Shown piece by piece: positions 38,411 to 46,960 of a DNA stretch of 64,000 nt. The position numbers and the translations under genes were made by a program. The notes beneath the pieces were generated by a model. That model had not been told where the DNA came from. It did not search any database and was given only the letters and a program-made list of their open reading frames with translations. The DNA is from Farysia itapuensis (Eukaryota > Basidiomycota > Ustilaginomycetes > Ustilaginales > Ustilaginaceae), in assembly GCA_023212645.1 (NCBI GenBank), contig JALBYC010000004.1:434001-498000 (forward strand). Direction: 5' to 3'. Every line of letters begins with the position of its first letter. Within the stretch, counting starts at the first letter, position 1.

Positions 38411-39775
38411 ATGCCGAGGAGAAAGATTGGAGCAGACCTAAAGGAGGCGATATGCAAGCTGTATGAAGCGGGCGACATCAGCGCTGACACCATCGAGAAA
38501 CATGGCATCATGTCGCGAGCCACATTCTTCCGTAATCTGAAGTTGTACAAATCGGGCATCAGCCTTGAGCAGCGGCACAGTACAGGTCGTAAGACGAATG
38601 CTGATAAGCTCAAGGAGCAAGAGAAGAGAGAATTCGACCAGTTACAACCTCCTGGCTTACAACATCTCGAACTGGTCTTGCTTGATGATCGGTATCTCGA
38701 TAATGGTCAGCACAGAAAGAAGAGCGGGATAGCAAGCGAAACGGGGAACAATAAGGGGAGGAAACAACAGAACGAAGCGCTCCCAGCACACGAAGCTTCA
38801 ATCTTGAGCGAGGACAGAGGGCACAGTGAGGTCTCAGGCTCAGACACTGACTCGGAGAATGACCGGGCATCCGCCGCCGCTCGTCAAGACCTGGCTAAGA
38901 TCGTCAGTTCAGCTCAGTCATACTGGCTTCAGTCCAGCATGGACACGAACGAGGCTTCGCCTCTTGGTACGAATGAATCAAGCGGCGATCTCGAATCGCT
39001 GGTGACTCTTGAAGATAGCCAGTACTCACACAAGAATCGCGGTGCGATGTTCGTGGTGCAAACCAGGACCAAAGACAGGGCCATTGTTGCAGCTGTAGCC
39101 TTGCGCTCTTTGATTTGGACACCTCAAGTGTATCAAGCTCTTGGTCAGAGCTATGCTAGCCGCAGCATAGACCGAATTTGCTTTCTCTCGCGACTTCATG
39201 TGGATCATTCTCGCCGGCACATGGGCATTGGTCACTGGCTGGTCCGCATTGCGGAGCTGCAAGCTTCCAGACTAGGCTTTTCTCACCTTTTCACGCAGAG
39301 CAACGCCAACAACGCGGATCTACTCGACTTTTGGCGCAAATGCGGTCTTACCGAGTTCGCTCGCTTCAACGGTATATCGAGACTAGAGAAACAAATCAAC
39401 TCTCGGACCAGACACGAGAAGCAGCGGGGTCCTGAGCCACTGCAGTCGGTAATGGTTTCCGGCCCCAGCAAGCGGAAGAGGTCGAAGACCGCTGCACTGC
39501 CAACCACGTCTTCGAATTTTGCCGCGGAATTGACGAGTCGTATTGACCTGCATTCCGGTGATAGCGCTCAAAAAGACGGAATCGTTGCACCTCCATTGCT
39601 TGATCTGGCTGCAGCTCAGCAGTCGACAAGTATAGACGAAGTCTTCTTCGTACATGCAGCAAGTTCACCTGCTGGTATTGTGCGACCGCTGCAAACAGAC
39701 CCGTCTGAAAGTACGGTGTCCTTTCACAGAAGCGGCACCGGAGCTACTCCCGGAAGAAGTGGGGCTCCATCATGA
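38411..39775 (+). CDS. HTH-GNAT fusion: transposase-like helix-turn-helix plus N-acetyltransferase
   Basis: Single exon, 454 residues from the first ATG. Residues about 5-50 (GADLKEAICKLYEAGDISADTIEKHG then SRATFFRNLKLY) read as a homeodomain-like helix-turn-helix of the sort found at the N-terminus of Tc1/IS630-like transposases. A disordered Ser/Asp/Glu-rich linker follows. Residues about 210-325 form a GNAT domain: motif A is LHVDHSRRHMGIGHWLVRIAE with the acetyl-CoA loop (RHMGIG), followed by ASRLGFSHLFTQSNANNADLLDFWRKCGLTEF. The C-terminus is low-complexity with a basic patch (KRKRSK) that could be a nuclear signal. DNA-targeted acetylation is an inference; no orthologue is recognised. 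Confidence 0.65.
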   Translation: MPRRKIGADLKEAICKLYEAGDISADTIEKHGIMSRATFFRNLKLYKSGISLEQRHSTGRKTNADKLKEQEKREFDQLQPPGLQHLELVLLDDRYLDNGQHRKKSGIASETGNNKGRKQQNEALPAHEASILSEDRGHSEVSGSDTDSENDRASAAARQDLAKIVSSAQSYWLQSSMDTNEASPLGTNESSGDLESLVTLEDSQYSHKNRGAMFVVQTRTKDRAIVAAVALRSLIWTPQVYQALGQSYASRSIDRICFLSRLHVDHSRRHMGIGHWLVRIAELQASRLGFSHLFTQSNANNADLLDFWRKCGLTEFARFNGISRLEKQINSRTRHEKQRGPEPLQSVMVSGPSKRKRSKTAALPTTSSNFAAELTSRIDLHSGDSAQKDGIVAPPLLDLAAAQQSTSIDEVFFVHAASSPAGIVRPLQTDPSESTVSFHRSGTGATPGRSGAPS

Positions 39776-40418
39776 GGGGAAATCCCTACTCCGACCTAGG
39801 CTTTCAGCGCTCGCTTCAGGGCGAGTCACATGCGAAACGCTAATCCTCTTCAGACCCTTGATCAGCCCTCTGGCAGCGCTGTTTTAGTCTCTCGGACTCA
39901 ACTGCTGCAGACACAGCTCGCCTTCGGCCGCTTGCGAGGGTGACTACATGAGCTGGCGGTAACAGGCAGCCTCAAAGAATGCATCGACCCTGTTTGCCGT
40001 TTATTGGCTTCAGACGAAATCATTGTGATTTGTTTCAACCATAATTTCGGATCGCGCCTATTAGTGCCTCTCGCATCGCTGGCGAGAATTAGTACGCCAC
40101 GGGTGAGTAATTCTGGTGGATCCAACCTGCAGGAGACCAATCTCGGCTATCTACTGCATACATCTGTCACCTTTCAGCGGAGAGAAGATGGAGCCGCCAG
40201 CTGATTTCAAAATCTGTCTCATTAGACTCATCTCATCTTGACGTGGAGCGGCGGATCGTCCAAGCGCGCCGCAAGGTGCTGCTCGAGCGGTCGAACCTCT
40301 TCCTCCCACAGACCCATGGTTTATTGCACAATGGGAAGTGCATCTCTTGCGAGCGTGTATATAAGACACAGTCCGGGTGAGCACTAGTTGCCTCCGACCC
40401 TTCTCCAGCTGTTCAAGC
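39776..40418. other. Intergenic region, 643 bp
   Basis: No recognised gene or RNA. The right end is the promoter of the secreted FAD oxidase with a TATA box at 40358. Small open frames near 40004-40204 show no family. Confidence 0.45.
40358..40365 (+). promoter_or_regulatory. TATA box of the FAD oxidase gene
   Basis: TATATAAG lies 61 bases before the ATG at 40419. Spacing and sequence are canonical. Confidence 0.65.
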
Positions 40419-41945
40419 ATGCATCGGCTGTCCTTTTTCGTAGCGCTCCTAGTCGCTCTGACGAGTGCCTTGCTTTCAACGTCGGTCCAGGGGATAGGGC
40501 AAGATGGAAAGACTAGTGTGGACATCTCTTTCCATCGACGCTCCGTGAACACTACTGAAATCAGTGCTTGCCAAGCCATCAAGAATGCGCTGCAAGCAAA
40601 CAGCGGCAGTCGAGTCTTGTTTCCGGTGGATCTGGACTTTTACACCTACATCAAGCACTACATGAGCTCGTCTCAACAGACGCCGACTTGTGTCGTGCTG
40701 CCAAGCGTTCCAGCTGATCTTGCTAGTGCCGTTCGGGTCGTTGGGTCGAAACGTATCCGCTTTGCAGTATCGGCTGGCACTCACGCCTCGAACCAGGGCT
40801 TCTCTTCAACACCTGGTGTGCACATAACTCTCAAAGGCTTTCAGCAAGTGACGTTGTCGGGCGATAAGAGTCAGGTCGATGTTGGACCTGGCAACATCTG
40901 GGACAATGTTTACAAGGCCCTCGATGGGACAGGCGTTGTTGTGGTTGGAGGTCGAGTGGGGGGTGTTGGAGTCGGAGGTTTCGTTACTGGCGGAGGGGGC
41001 TATAGTTGGCTTACATCGCAACGAGGGCTTACAGTCGACACTCTCATCTCGGCAGATCTGGTCCTCCCTGACGGTACGATGACAACCGCGAGTGCCTCTC
41101 AGAACTCTGATCTGTTCTGGGCAATAAAGGGGGGCGGCAACAAATTCGGGGTAATCTACAACTTCCGTCTAAGAACGGTGCCTCAAGGTCAAGTGTACGG
41201 CGGTCTTCGAACATACACCGGAGATCAGGTAGACAATATGGTCAATGCCACCTTCGAGTTCTCGGAAAACAATCAAGACTCAAAGGCCCAGGTGATTCCG
41301 ACATTCAATTCTCTCCTTGGCCTGCCTGGTGTCATCTTGCTTGGCTTTTACGATGGCCCCTCTCCACCTAGTGATGTTTTTGCTGCCTTCAACTCGGATC
41401 AAGCACGTTCATTCACTGACGACTGGAAGACAAGATCTATGGTTGATCTGGTAACAAGCGCGCCTTCTGACATCCAAGCAGGTCAGCGAGGTGCGTTCCA
41501 TACCGTGTCTCTTGAGCGATATAGTCGCGACATATTGAACCTCATCGTGAGCGAGCTCAAGTACTATGGCTCTCTAAGTGCGCTTCACTCCGCGACTTTA
41601 ATTTCGTACGATGTAGAGCCGTTCCGTCCCTACTCACAATACGCGACCGACTCTGCTTGGCCTCACACGACCAACGCTCTGCCGCTTAACCTCTACTTTG
41701 CATGGACAGACCCGGGACAGGACGCTTTCTGGCAGGCCGCTATCAAAAAGTCAGCACAGGCTATCACAGCTCAAGCCAAGGCAGAGGGCCAAAACTTGGA
41801 CGACTTGTACTTGTATCCCAACTATGCCATCGCTGGAACTCCTCTCCAGTCCATTTATGGGCCTAATCTCGCAAGACTTTCACAGCTCAAACAAAGGTAC
41901 GATCCGAAGGACGTGATGGGCTTGACGACCTACTTTGGCTTCTGA
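40419..41945 (+). CDS. Secreted FAD-linked (BBE/VAO-type) oxidoreductase
   Basis: Single exon, 508 residues. A signal peptide (MHRLSFFVALLVALTSALLS) precedes a PCMH-type FAD-binding domain: CVVLPSVPADLASAVRVV, FAVSAGTHASNQGFSSTPGV (the His aligns with the 8-alpha-histidyl FAD site), GGRVGGVGVGGFVTGGGGYS and DLFWAIKGGGNKFGV. The C-terminus has the berberine-bridge type ending (YPNYA...YGPNLARLSQLKQRYDPKDVMG). The Cys used for bicovalent FAD attachment in BBE is not evident, so monocovalent flavin is likely. Relatives oxidise sugars or secondary metabolites outside the cell. It is followed in the same orientation by a lactonase and two secreted proteins. Confidence 0.9.
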   Translation: MHRLSFFVALLVALTSALLSTSVQGIGQDGKTSVDISFHRRSVNTTEISACQAIKNALQANSGSRVLFPVDLDFYTYIKHYMSSSQQTPTCVVLPSVPADLASAVRVVGSKRIRFAVSAGTHASNQGFSSTPGVHITLKGFQQVTLSGDKSQVDVGPGNIWDNVYKALDGTGVVVVGGRVGGVGVGGFVTGGGGYSWLTSQRGLTVDTLISADLVLPDGTMTTASASQNSDLFWAIKGGGNKFGVIYNFRLRTVPQGQVYGGLRTYTGDQVDNMVNATFEFSENNQDSKAQVIPTFNSLLGLPGVILLGFYDGPSPPSDVFAAFNSDQARSFTDDWKTRSMVDLVTSAPSDIQAGQRGAFHTVSLERYSRDILNLIVSELKYYGSLSALHSATLISYDVEPFRPYSQYATDSAWPHTTNALPLNLYFAWTDPGQDAFWQAAIKKSAQAITAQAKAEGQNLDDLYLYPNYAIAGTPLQSIYGPNLARLSQLKQRYDPKDVMGLTTYFGF

Positions 41946-42175
41946 ACGAGTCCGGTAGACGATCACCGTAATATTGTCACTTAATCCCTCCTGACCAGTA
42001 ACATGATATAAGACTTGTATAGTTGTATGTGTTTCTTGCTCTTGATTGACGGAAACCGGAGATCCGGGCGAAGGTACGAAGACCGTCCTGAATCTTATGG
42101 AATTAAACGCAGCTGTCAGATGGTCGCGGAAATCGCGGTCCAAATTTGCGGTTATGCATTGAACGGTCACCGTCG

Positions 42176-42183
42176 TATTTAAA
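42176..42183 (+). promoter_or_regulatory. TATA-like element of the lactonase gene
   Basis: TATTTAAA lies 56 bases before the ATG at 42239, in line with TATA spacing in neighbouring genes. Confidence 0.5.
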
Positions 42184-42238
42184 CGCCAGGCGGAATGCAG
42201 AACGTCCGCCATTCGCGGGAACACAGGAGTACGCAGCA

Positions 42239-43696
42239 ATGCCTTTGCTAGTGGTCGGAACGTTCAACACAGCTGAACTCTTTACACTTGAGTTCAATGC
42301 GACTGAAGAGAGCTTGCGATTGCTCAGCGTTTCACAAGCAAAAGGCAAGCATTCGTGGCTTTCCACAGCTACATTGCCAACCCAAAGTGCGAAAAATTCG
42401 AAGCCGCTTCCCACGCATCTGTATGCAACTTGTTGGACAGAGCCACCCAGTGTTGCTGCTTACCGTATCCATCGACAGGCTGAGACCAGCCAGAGTGAAG
42501 ATACAGGTGCCCATTTCGAACTCATCAACACAGCGGAGACGGCAGCCAGGTCTGGCTACGTCCTGGTTGGCTTTCCCGCGCACGCCTCTCATCCTGTACT
42601 GTACACGGTTGGTGGACCGACTGGTGAAGTCATCGGGATCGATGTCGAGACTGGCGGCTTTGACTTGAGCGGGGACAAGCATCCGACAATCGTCTGTGGA
42701 CGGTCCTCCAGCGAATCTGATGTTGGCGTTGGAGCTGCAGGAAGGGTACAAGAACTGGACTTTGTCGGAGGAAGATGCTCTATGCCATCCAAGACACTCA
42801 TTGAGAGCATGGAGACACTACGAAAAGATGTACAAGACCCTGCGAAAGATGACACCGCACCCAGTAATCCGTTGGACGCATCGAACGGCAAGAACGCCAT
42901 GGACTTCGGTGGCCTACGCCATGGCTCTCATGGAATCGATCTCTCGCCAGACGGAAATCTCTGCTTTGTTCCTGACATAGGCCGTAATTGCGTCTGGGTG
43001 TACAATGTCAACCCTTCCGACGGGTCACTGACGCTGGCACAGAAAGCCGCAGCACCGCGAAAGAATGATGGACCTCGACACACCATCTCTCATCCGAACG
43101 GCCGGTACATCTACAGTCTGCAAGAGCACAGCTCTATGGTGGACATCTTCGAAGTTCGACGAGATGATCAGGGAGCACGAATGGAGTGGATGCAAGGAGT
43201 CAAAATAATCCCGACCAGCCATGACGAAGCTCAGTACTGGGCAGATGAAGTGAGACTGTCTTGCTCAGCAACACATGCAGATGGCTCCTACCCTCGGTAC
43301 ATGTTCGCTTCGACCCGAGGCTTAGAACAAGGCACAAAAGGATGGGTTGCAGTGTTCGAATTAGATCGAGAAGGCTTGATTCTCGAGAGAGCTTCTGTTT
43401 CGAATGAGGAGCTCGGAAATGCTCTTTGCTTATTGCAGACTCCGACATCGGGAGGCTGGGCGAACGCAATTGAGCCAGCACCTTATCTCATCGACAACCC
43501 GTCTATGCAACCCGACAAGGTTCAATACATGGCTATAACCGATAGTGAAGTGGGTGCTGTGCGGATGCTCCGCCTTAATGCTCCTGCAGGGCCTACGAAA
43601 GGACAGACCACCTCGATTGAAGAAGTCTCAACCTTATATCTGGGGCACGACTCACACGGAAAGCTCAGAGAAGCTGCAACTGCTGTATGGATATAA
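42239..43696 (+). CDS. Beta-propeller lactonase, carboxy-cis,cis-muconate cyclase-like
   Basis: Single exon, 485 residues from the ATG at 42239. Regular beta-propeller blades occur with the lactonase phrases GSHGIDLSPDGNLCFVPDIGRNCVWVYNV, GPRHTISHPNGRYIYSLQEHSS and YMFASTRG. This matches fungal 3-carboxy-cis,cis-muconate lactonizing enzyme, which acts in the protocatechuate branch of the beta-ketoadipate pathway. It lacks a signal peptide, so it is cytosolic. Alternatives are a 6-phosphogluconolactonase-like protein of the same fold. It sits directly downstream of a secreted FAD oxidase and upstream of two candidate effectors. Confidence 0.8.
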   Translation: MPLLVVGTFNTAELFTLEFNATEESLRLLSVSQAKGKHSWLSTATLPTQSAKNSKPLPTHLYATCWTEPPSVAAYRIHRQAETSQSEDTGAHFELINTAETAARSGYVLVGFPAHASHPVLYTVGGPTGEVIGIDVETGGFDLSGDKHPTIVCGRSSSESDVGVGAAGRVQELDFVGGRCSMPSKTLIESMETLRKDVQDPAKDDTAPSNPLDASNGKNAMDFGGLRHGSHGIDLSPDGNLCFVPDIGRNCVWVYNVNPSDGSLTLAQKAAAPRKNDGPRHTISHPNGRYIYSLQEHSSMVDIFEVRRDDQGARMEWMQGVKIIPTSHDEAQYWADEVRLSCSATHADGSYPRYMFASTRGLEQGTKGWVAVFELDREGLILERASVSNEELGNALCLLQTPTSGGWANAIEPAPYLIDNPSMQPDKVQYMAITDSEVGAVRMLRLNAPAGPTKGQTTSIEEVSTLYLGHDSHGKLREAATAVWI

Positions 43697-43934
43697 CAAA
43701 TCACTGGATCCGTCGAATTCAACGATCTCATTCATTACGTTGTTTTCAGCCACATGTTCTCTCTGTCGAGAAGCCGCATTTCATCAAACAGATATATCCA
43801 ATTTTAGTTGTGCTGTTCCGTTACGTTAACGGCCCACGGACGTCTAGGCCAGGTTCTTACAGCTACTTAACGACATTTTCCTCGTCTTGTTCGTCTCTTC
43901 CCAACTCCGTGATTCTCGATCTTCACAGCCTACA

Positions 43935-44996
43935 ATGATTCTTATCCACATTTTGCCCTTATGCTTGCTCATAGTGTCGAGAACGAGTGGAGCACCGATG
44001 GACGGTCGCTACGCGTCCTGGTGGAATCCAACAGAGACCACTGATTGGGCTTCGACTCCGCCGAACGAGGCAGTTCACGGCGCTGCATTCTGGCCTGAAT
44101 TCAACGATGGTCTCACGAGCCCCGAACCTTCTGCGTCTCTGCGGGATCAGCCCGGACACTCAGATTGGAGCTCGTGGCATGAATTCACACTTCCCGAGCA
44201 GCATCATCTCGTCAGCCCTGGTGCCCGCCTTGATCTTGAGCCATCTATGCATACCCACTTAGCGCCCTTACCGAACGATCTGTCTATACAAGAAAACTTC
44301 GGTCATCACGAAGCTGATCATGAACACCATCTTGTCCCTAGTACTTTTGGAAACACCCATCATACGATTCACGATGGGCTACTTCCCATGTATCTCCGCC
44401 CTCAGTCCACTTTGCAGCAGCACCAAACCCCCCAGCTAGATGCCGCAGGCTACTATCCCGGAGAACACCCTGTCTCACGCGCAATTGCCCCATCTTCTCT
44501 CGATAAAGTTCCGCTGGTGAGCACTCTGGAAAATGCAGGCGATCCGAAATTTTCCCATAGCGTTGCGGTGACTGCGATTATTCCCGAAACACAAGATTTG
44601 ATTAGTAAAGCGCTCTTTGCTGGCAAGCTCAGATGGTTCAGCTTTCCTATCAGGGAACAGACGCTACAAAATTTTCTAGACACGACTCACCGCCGTCTTC
44701 GTTTCATCCCTTCTCTACTCTTTCCTGGAACGCAAGGCACCACCTGGGACCAAAGAACCCCAGAATTGCTTATAGCTAAGCACAAGCCGCGCAGAGGCGG
44801 TATGATGGACACGGAAAGTGGACAGACGCTGGGCACGCGCCAATTCATGTCGATATGGTCGACAGCGAAGGAAGTCCCGCCAAGATTATACTCAGAAAAA
44901 GCATTTTATGGTATGGCTTGGATCTCACCAAAAGATTACGTTGCTGCTGAAGCACATCTTAGCGAGATAGTGCGACTCATATCATCTCATCAATGA
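43935..44996 (+). CDS. Secreted protein, effector candidate A
   Basis: Single exon, 353 residues. A signal peptide (MILIHILPLCLLIVSRTSG, cleavage near SGA-P) leads into a mature chain with no cysteine. The middle is His/Pro/Leu-rich and disordered (EADHEHHLVPSTFGNTHH). Residues about 215-350 look like a compact domain: ALFAGKLRWFSFP, TTHRRLRFIPSLLFP, FMSIWSTAKEVPPRLYSEK and a final helix EAHLSEIVRLISSH. This domain shares spacing and key aromatic/hydrophobic positions with the C-terminal domain of the next gene, suggesting a tandem, diverged pair. No known family is recognised; smut fungi carry clusters of such secreted effectors. Confidence 0.75.
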   Translation: MILIHILPLCLLIVSRTSGAPMDGRYASWWNPTETTDWASTPPNEAVHGAAFWPEFNDGLTSPEPSASLRDQPGHSDWSSWHEFTLPEQHHLVSPGARLDLEPSMHTHLAPLPNDLSIQENFGHHEADHEHHLVPSTFGNTHHTIHDGLLPMYLRPQSTLQQHQTPQLDAAGYYPGEHPVSRAIAPSSLDKVPLVSTLENAGDPKFSHSVAVTAIIPETQDLISKALFAGKLRWFSFPIREQTLQNFLDTTHRRLRFIPSLLFPGTQGTTWDQRTPELLIAKHKPRRGGMMDTESGQTLGTRQFMSIWSTAKEVPPRLYSEKAFYGMAWISPKDYVAAEAHLSEIVRLISSHQ

Positions 44997-45158
44997 TGCC
45001 AAAAAGGGGAAAGTCCTTCACACGCCAGGCTGCAAATCTCATTCGTGATTTACCACACGACGGCGCAAAACGCATTGCTTAAGCATGTAGACTTCCTTTC
45101 GCTACTTAGCTCTCGATGCAGTTGAGGTTTTGTTCCTCTCGTATTACTTTGCTCATAT

Positions 45159-45174
45159 TGTGTGTGTGTGTGTG
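45159..45174. repeat. (TG)8 microsatellite
   Basis: Eight consecutive TG dinucleotides in the intergenic region between the two secreted-protein genes. Confidence 0.9.
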
Positions 45175-45466
45175 CTCGTTTGCCGGTGCACGCTGTGTCG
45201 AGCACACTAGCTCAATTGACGTTAGCTTTTGTGCCTCGAGAATCTGCCTCTAAGAACCGTCCTCTTCAATTCATCACCTTCATGTGCCGGAGCTCATCAT
45301 GACTGTTCAGGCGCAAAATGAAATTCACAAGACGGCAATTGCATGCGAAGTGATCCCGTCCGTCACAAGTCACCGATGTAAACCTTAAATATTTTAACAC
45401 CTATACTGGGCCGAGCTTGTCGTTGGTTGAGCGCTAAGTGAGCAGCTTCCGTCGCGGCTGAGAAGC

Positions 45467-45474
45467 TTTATAAG
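45467..45474 (+). promoter_or_regulatory. TATA box of effector candidate B
   Basis: TTTATAAG lies about 60 bases before the first ATG (45530). Confidence 0.55.
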
Positions 45475-45529
45475 AACGTCGCTCAAGTCCCAAAATTTAG
45501 TCCTTCCAGTCTGACTCATAGTAAGAAAC

Positions 45530-46858
45530 ATGAGTCGTAGGTCTAGCTCAATGCTTTTGAGTCAAAGGAAGATCTTCACCACCATGCAACTTGGTTGTCA
45601 AATCCTTCTTATGGCAAGTATGTGGCTGACGCTAACAATCTTAACAGCGGCCAGACCCTTCCCAGGTCCGATGTGGGGCTGGGCTAACGACCATCTGGCG
45701 TCTGAGGATTACAATCCTTATCGGACTGGCAATCAGGGCACGACGGGCATCACACTGGACCAGGAGCATGTCTCACCAAACCTCTTTGGCATTCATCCTG
45801 AGACTGATTTCGTACATCCAATGATGTCGAAAATGTCTCGACATCCTCCAACCCCGATGAGTGATCAGGGTTCGTGGATCGGTTCGTACGCTTCCTCTGC
45901 GTGGACTCCTCCGAGCCAGGTGAATGGCGAATCTAGCACCAGTCATCTTTTAGATCATATCGAAGCTCCCAACAGCCCTGGAGCCTCAGGTTCTGCGTTG
46001 CATTCCGGATCTTACGAAAGTAATGGCTTTCGAAATCCATTCAACTACATATTCACCGACCATGGCTCTGGGCTCGCGGAATCATCGGGGTCGAATCGTA
46101 TGGACATGCAATTGTCCGAACAGCACGTCACGGACGAAGCCGATCAAAGGAGGTATGGCTCACTTGAAGATCTTGTGGGCAGTGCAATCTTTCCGAAGCA
46201 TGCCCTACCCATACCAGAAGAGGGCAGTACACATCTACTCGGCAGTGCTGTACCGAGTGGGATGCACTTATTACCCCAGTCAGGAGCCACACGTGTGGCT
46301 CTAGCTCCTCTGAAGAGCGGCTTCGTAAGTAAGACCATGATTGACAAATTCCCAGCAGCCGTGCACGGTATTATCCGCGCTGGCCAACCCGGATTCAAAA
46401 GAGGAGGTGACCGTTGGGGCTACTTTGAAAACCGAGACTCCGCCTTTTGGCAAGACTACATCAACACAGCCTACTTTGACAATCGTCTAGATTGGATCCA
46501 CCTCTCAAACGATGAAATAGTCTACGTTCGTAACAACCTTAAAAAGTCAAGGGCTCAATTCGTGTTGCCTTCCGCCGAAGACGGAAAGCCCGGTATACGT
46601 ATTCACCGCCACAAGGAGAGCAGCGAGACTTTATCTAAAATTAGTCGGGCCAGCACTGTGCGTCATGACAGTAGCCTAATTTCGGTCTGGTTAGGGCCTC
46701 ACAGAGTCTCCTCAAGAGGCACCATGTCCACAAAGGAGCGATATGTTACTTTCTTTCACGGTCTTGGGCAATTGGGTCCCGAGAATCATCTCAAGGTCAT
46801 CAGACACCTCGAACAGCTCATCGAACGCCGCCCTCCAGCTACATTCATTGAGTTTTAG
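45530..46858 (+). CDS. Secreted protein, effector candidate B (likely paralogue of A)
   Basis: Single exon, 442 residues. A secretion signal is formed by ILLMASMWLTLTILTAARP; translation may start at 45530 or at the in-frame ATG at 45584, which gives a shorter, more typical signal peptide. The mature part has no cysteine. A long Ser/Gly/Pro-rich, disordered region is followed by a structured C-terminal domain: WQDYINTAYFDNRLDWIHLS, VRNNLKKSRAQFVLPS, LISVWLGPHRVSSRGTMS and a last helix ENHLKVIRHLEQLIERR. These line up with elements of the preceding gene in the same order. The function is unknown; tandem layout and TATA promoter fit host-induced effectors of smuts. Confidence 0.75.
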   Translation: MSRRSSSMLLSQRKIFTTMQLGCQILLMASMWLTLTILTAARPFPGPMWGWANDHLASEDYNPYRTGNQGTTGITLDQEHVSPNLFGIHPETDFVHPMMSKMSRHPPTPMSDQGSWIGSYASSAWTPPSQVNGESSTSHLLDHIEAPNSPGASGSALHSGSYESNGFRNPFNYIFTDHGSGLAESSGSNRMDMQLSEQHVTDEADQRRYGSLEDLVGSAIFPKHALPIPEEGSTHLLGSAVPSGMHLLPQSGATRVALAPLKSGFVSKTMIDKFPAAVHGIIRAGQPGFKRGGDRWGYFENRDSAFWQDYINTAYFDNRLDWIHLSNDEIVYVRNNLKKSRAQFVLPSAEDGKPGIRIHRHKESSETLSKISRASTVRHDSSLISVWLGPHRVSSRGTMSTKERYVTFFHGLGQLGPENHLKVIRHLEQLIERRPPATFIEF

Positions 46859-46960
46859 ATTGGTGTCAGGACTCGAGAGTAGCCTTCATTTGTTGCCATG
46901 ACGACGAAGGGAAGCTCTCTTATATGTCACGCGTACCGATCTCGCTGTCATGCATTATAT

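Larger units (their letters stand above)
44997..45529. other. Intergenic region between the two secreted-protein genes
   Basis: 533 bases with no ORF. It contains a (TG)8 microsatellite at about 45159-45174 and the TATA box of the second gene. Sequence TCCGTCACAAGTCACCGATG near 45358 is one of several GTCA/TCAC motifs. Confidence 0.5.
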
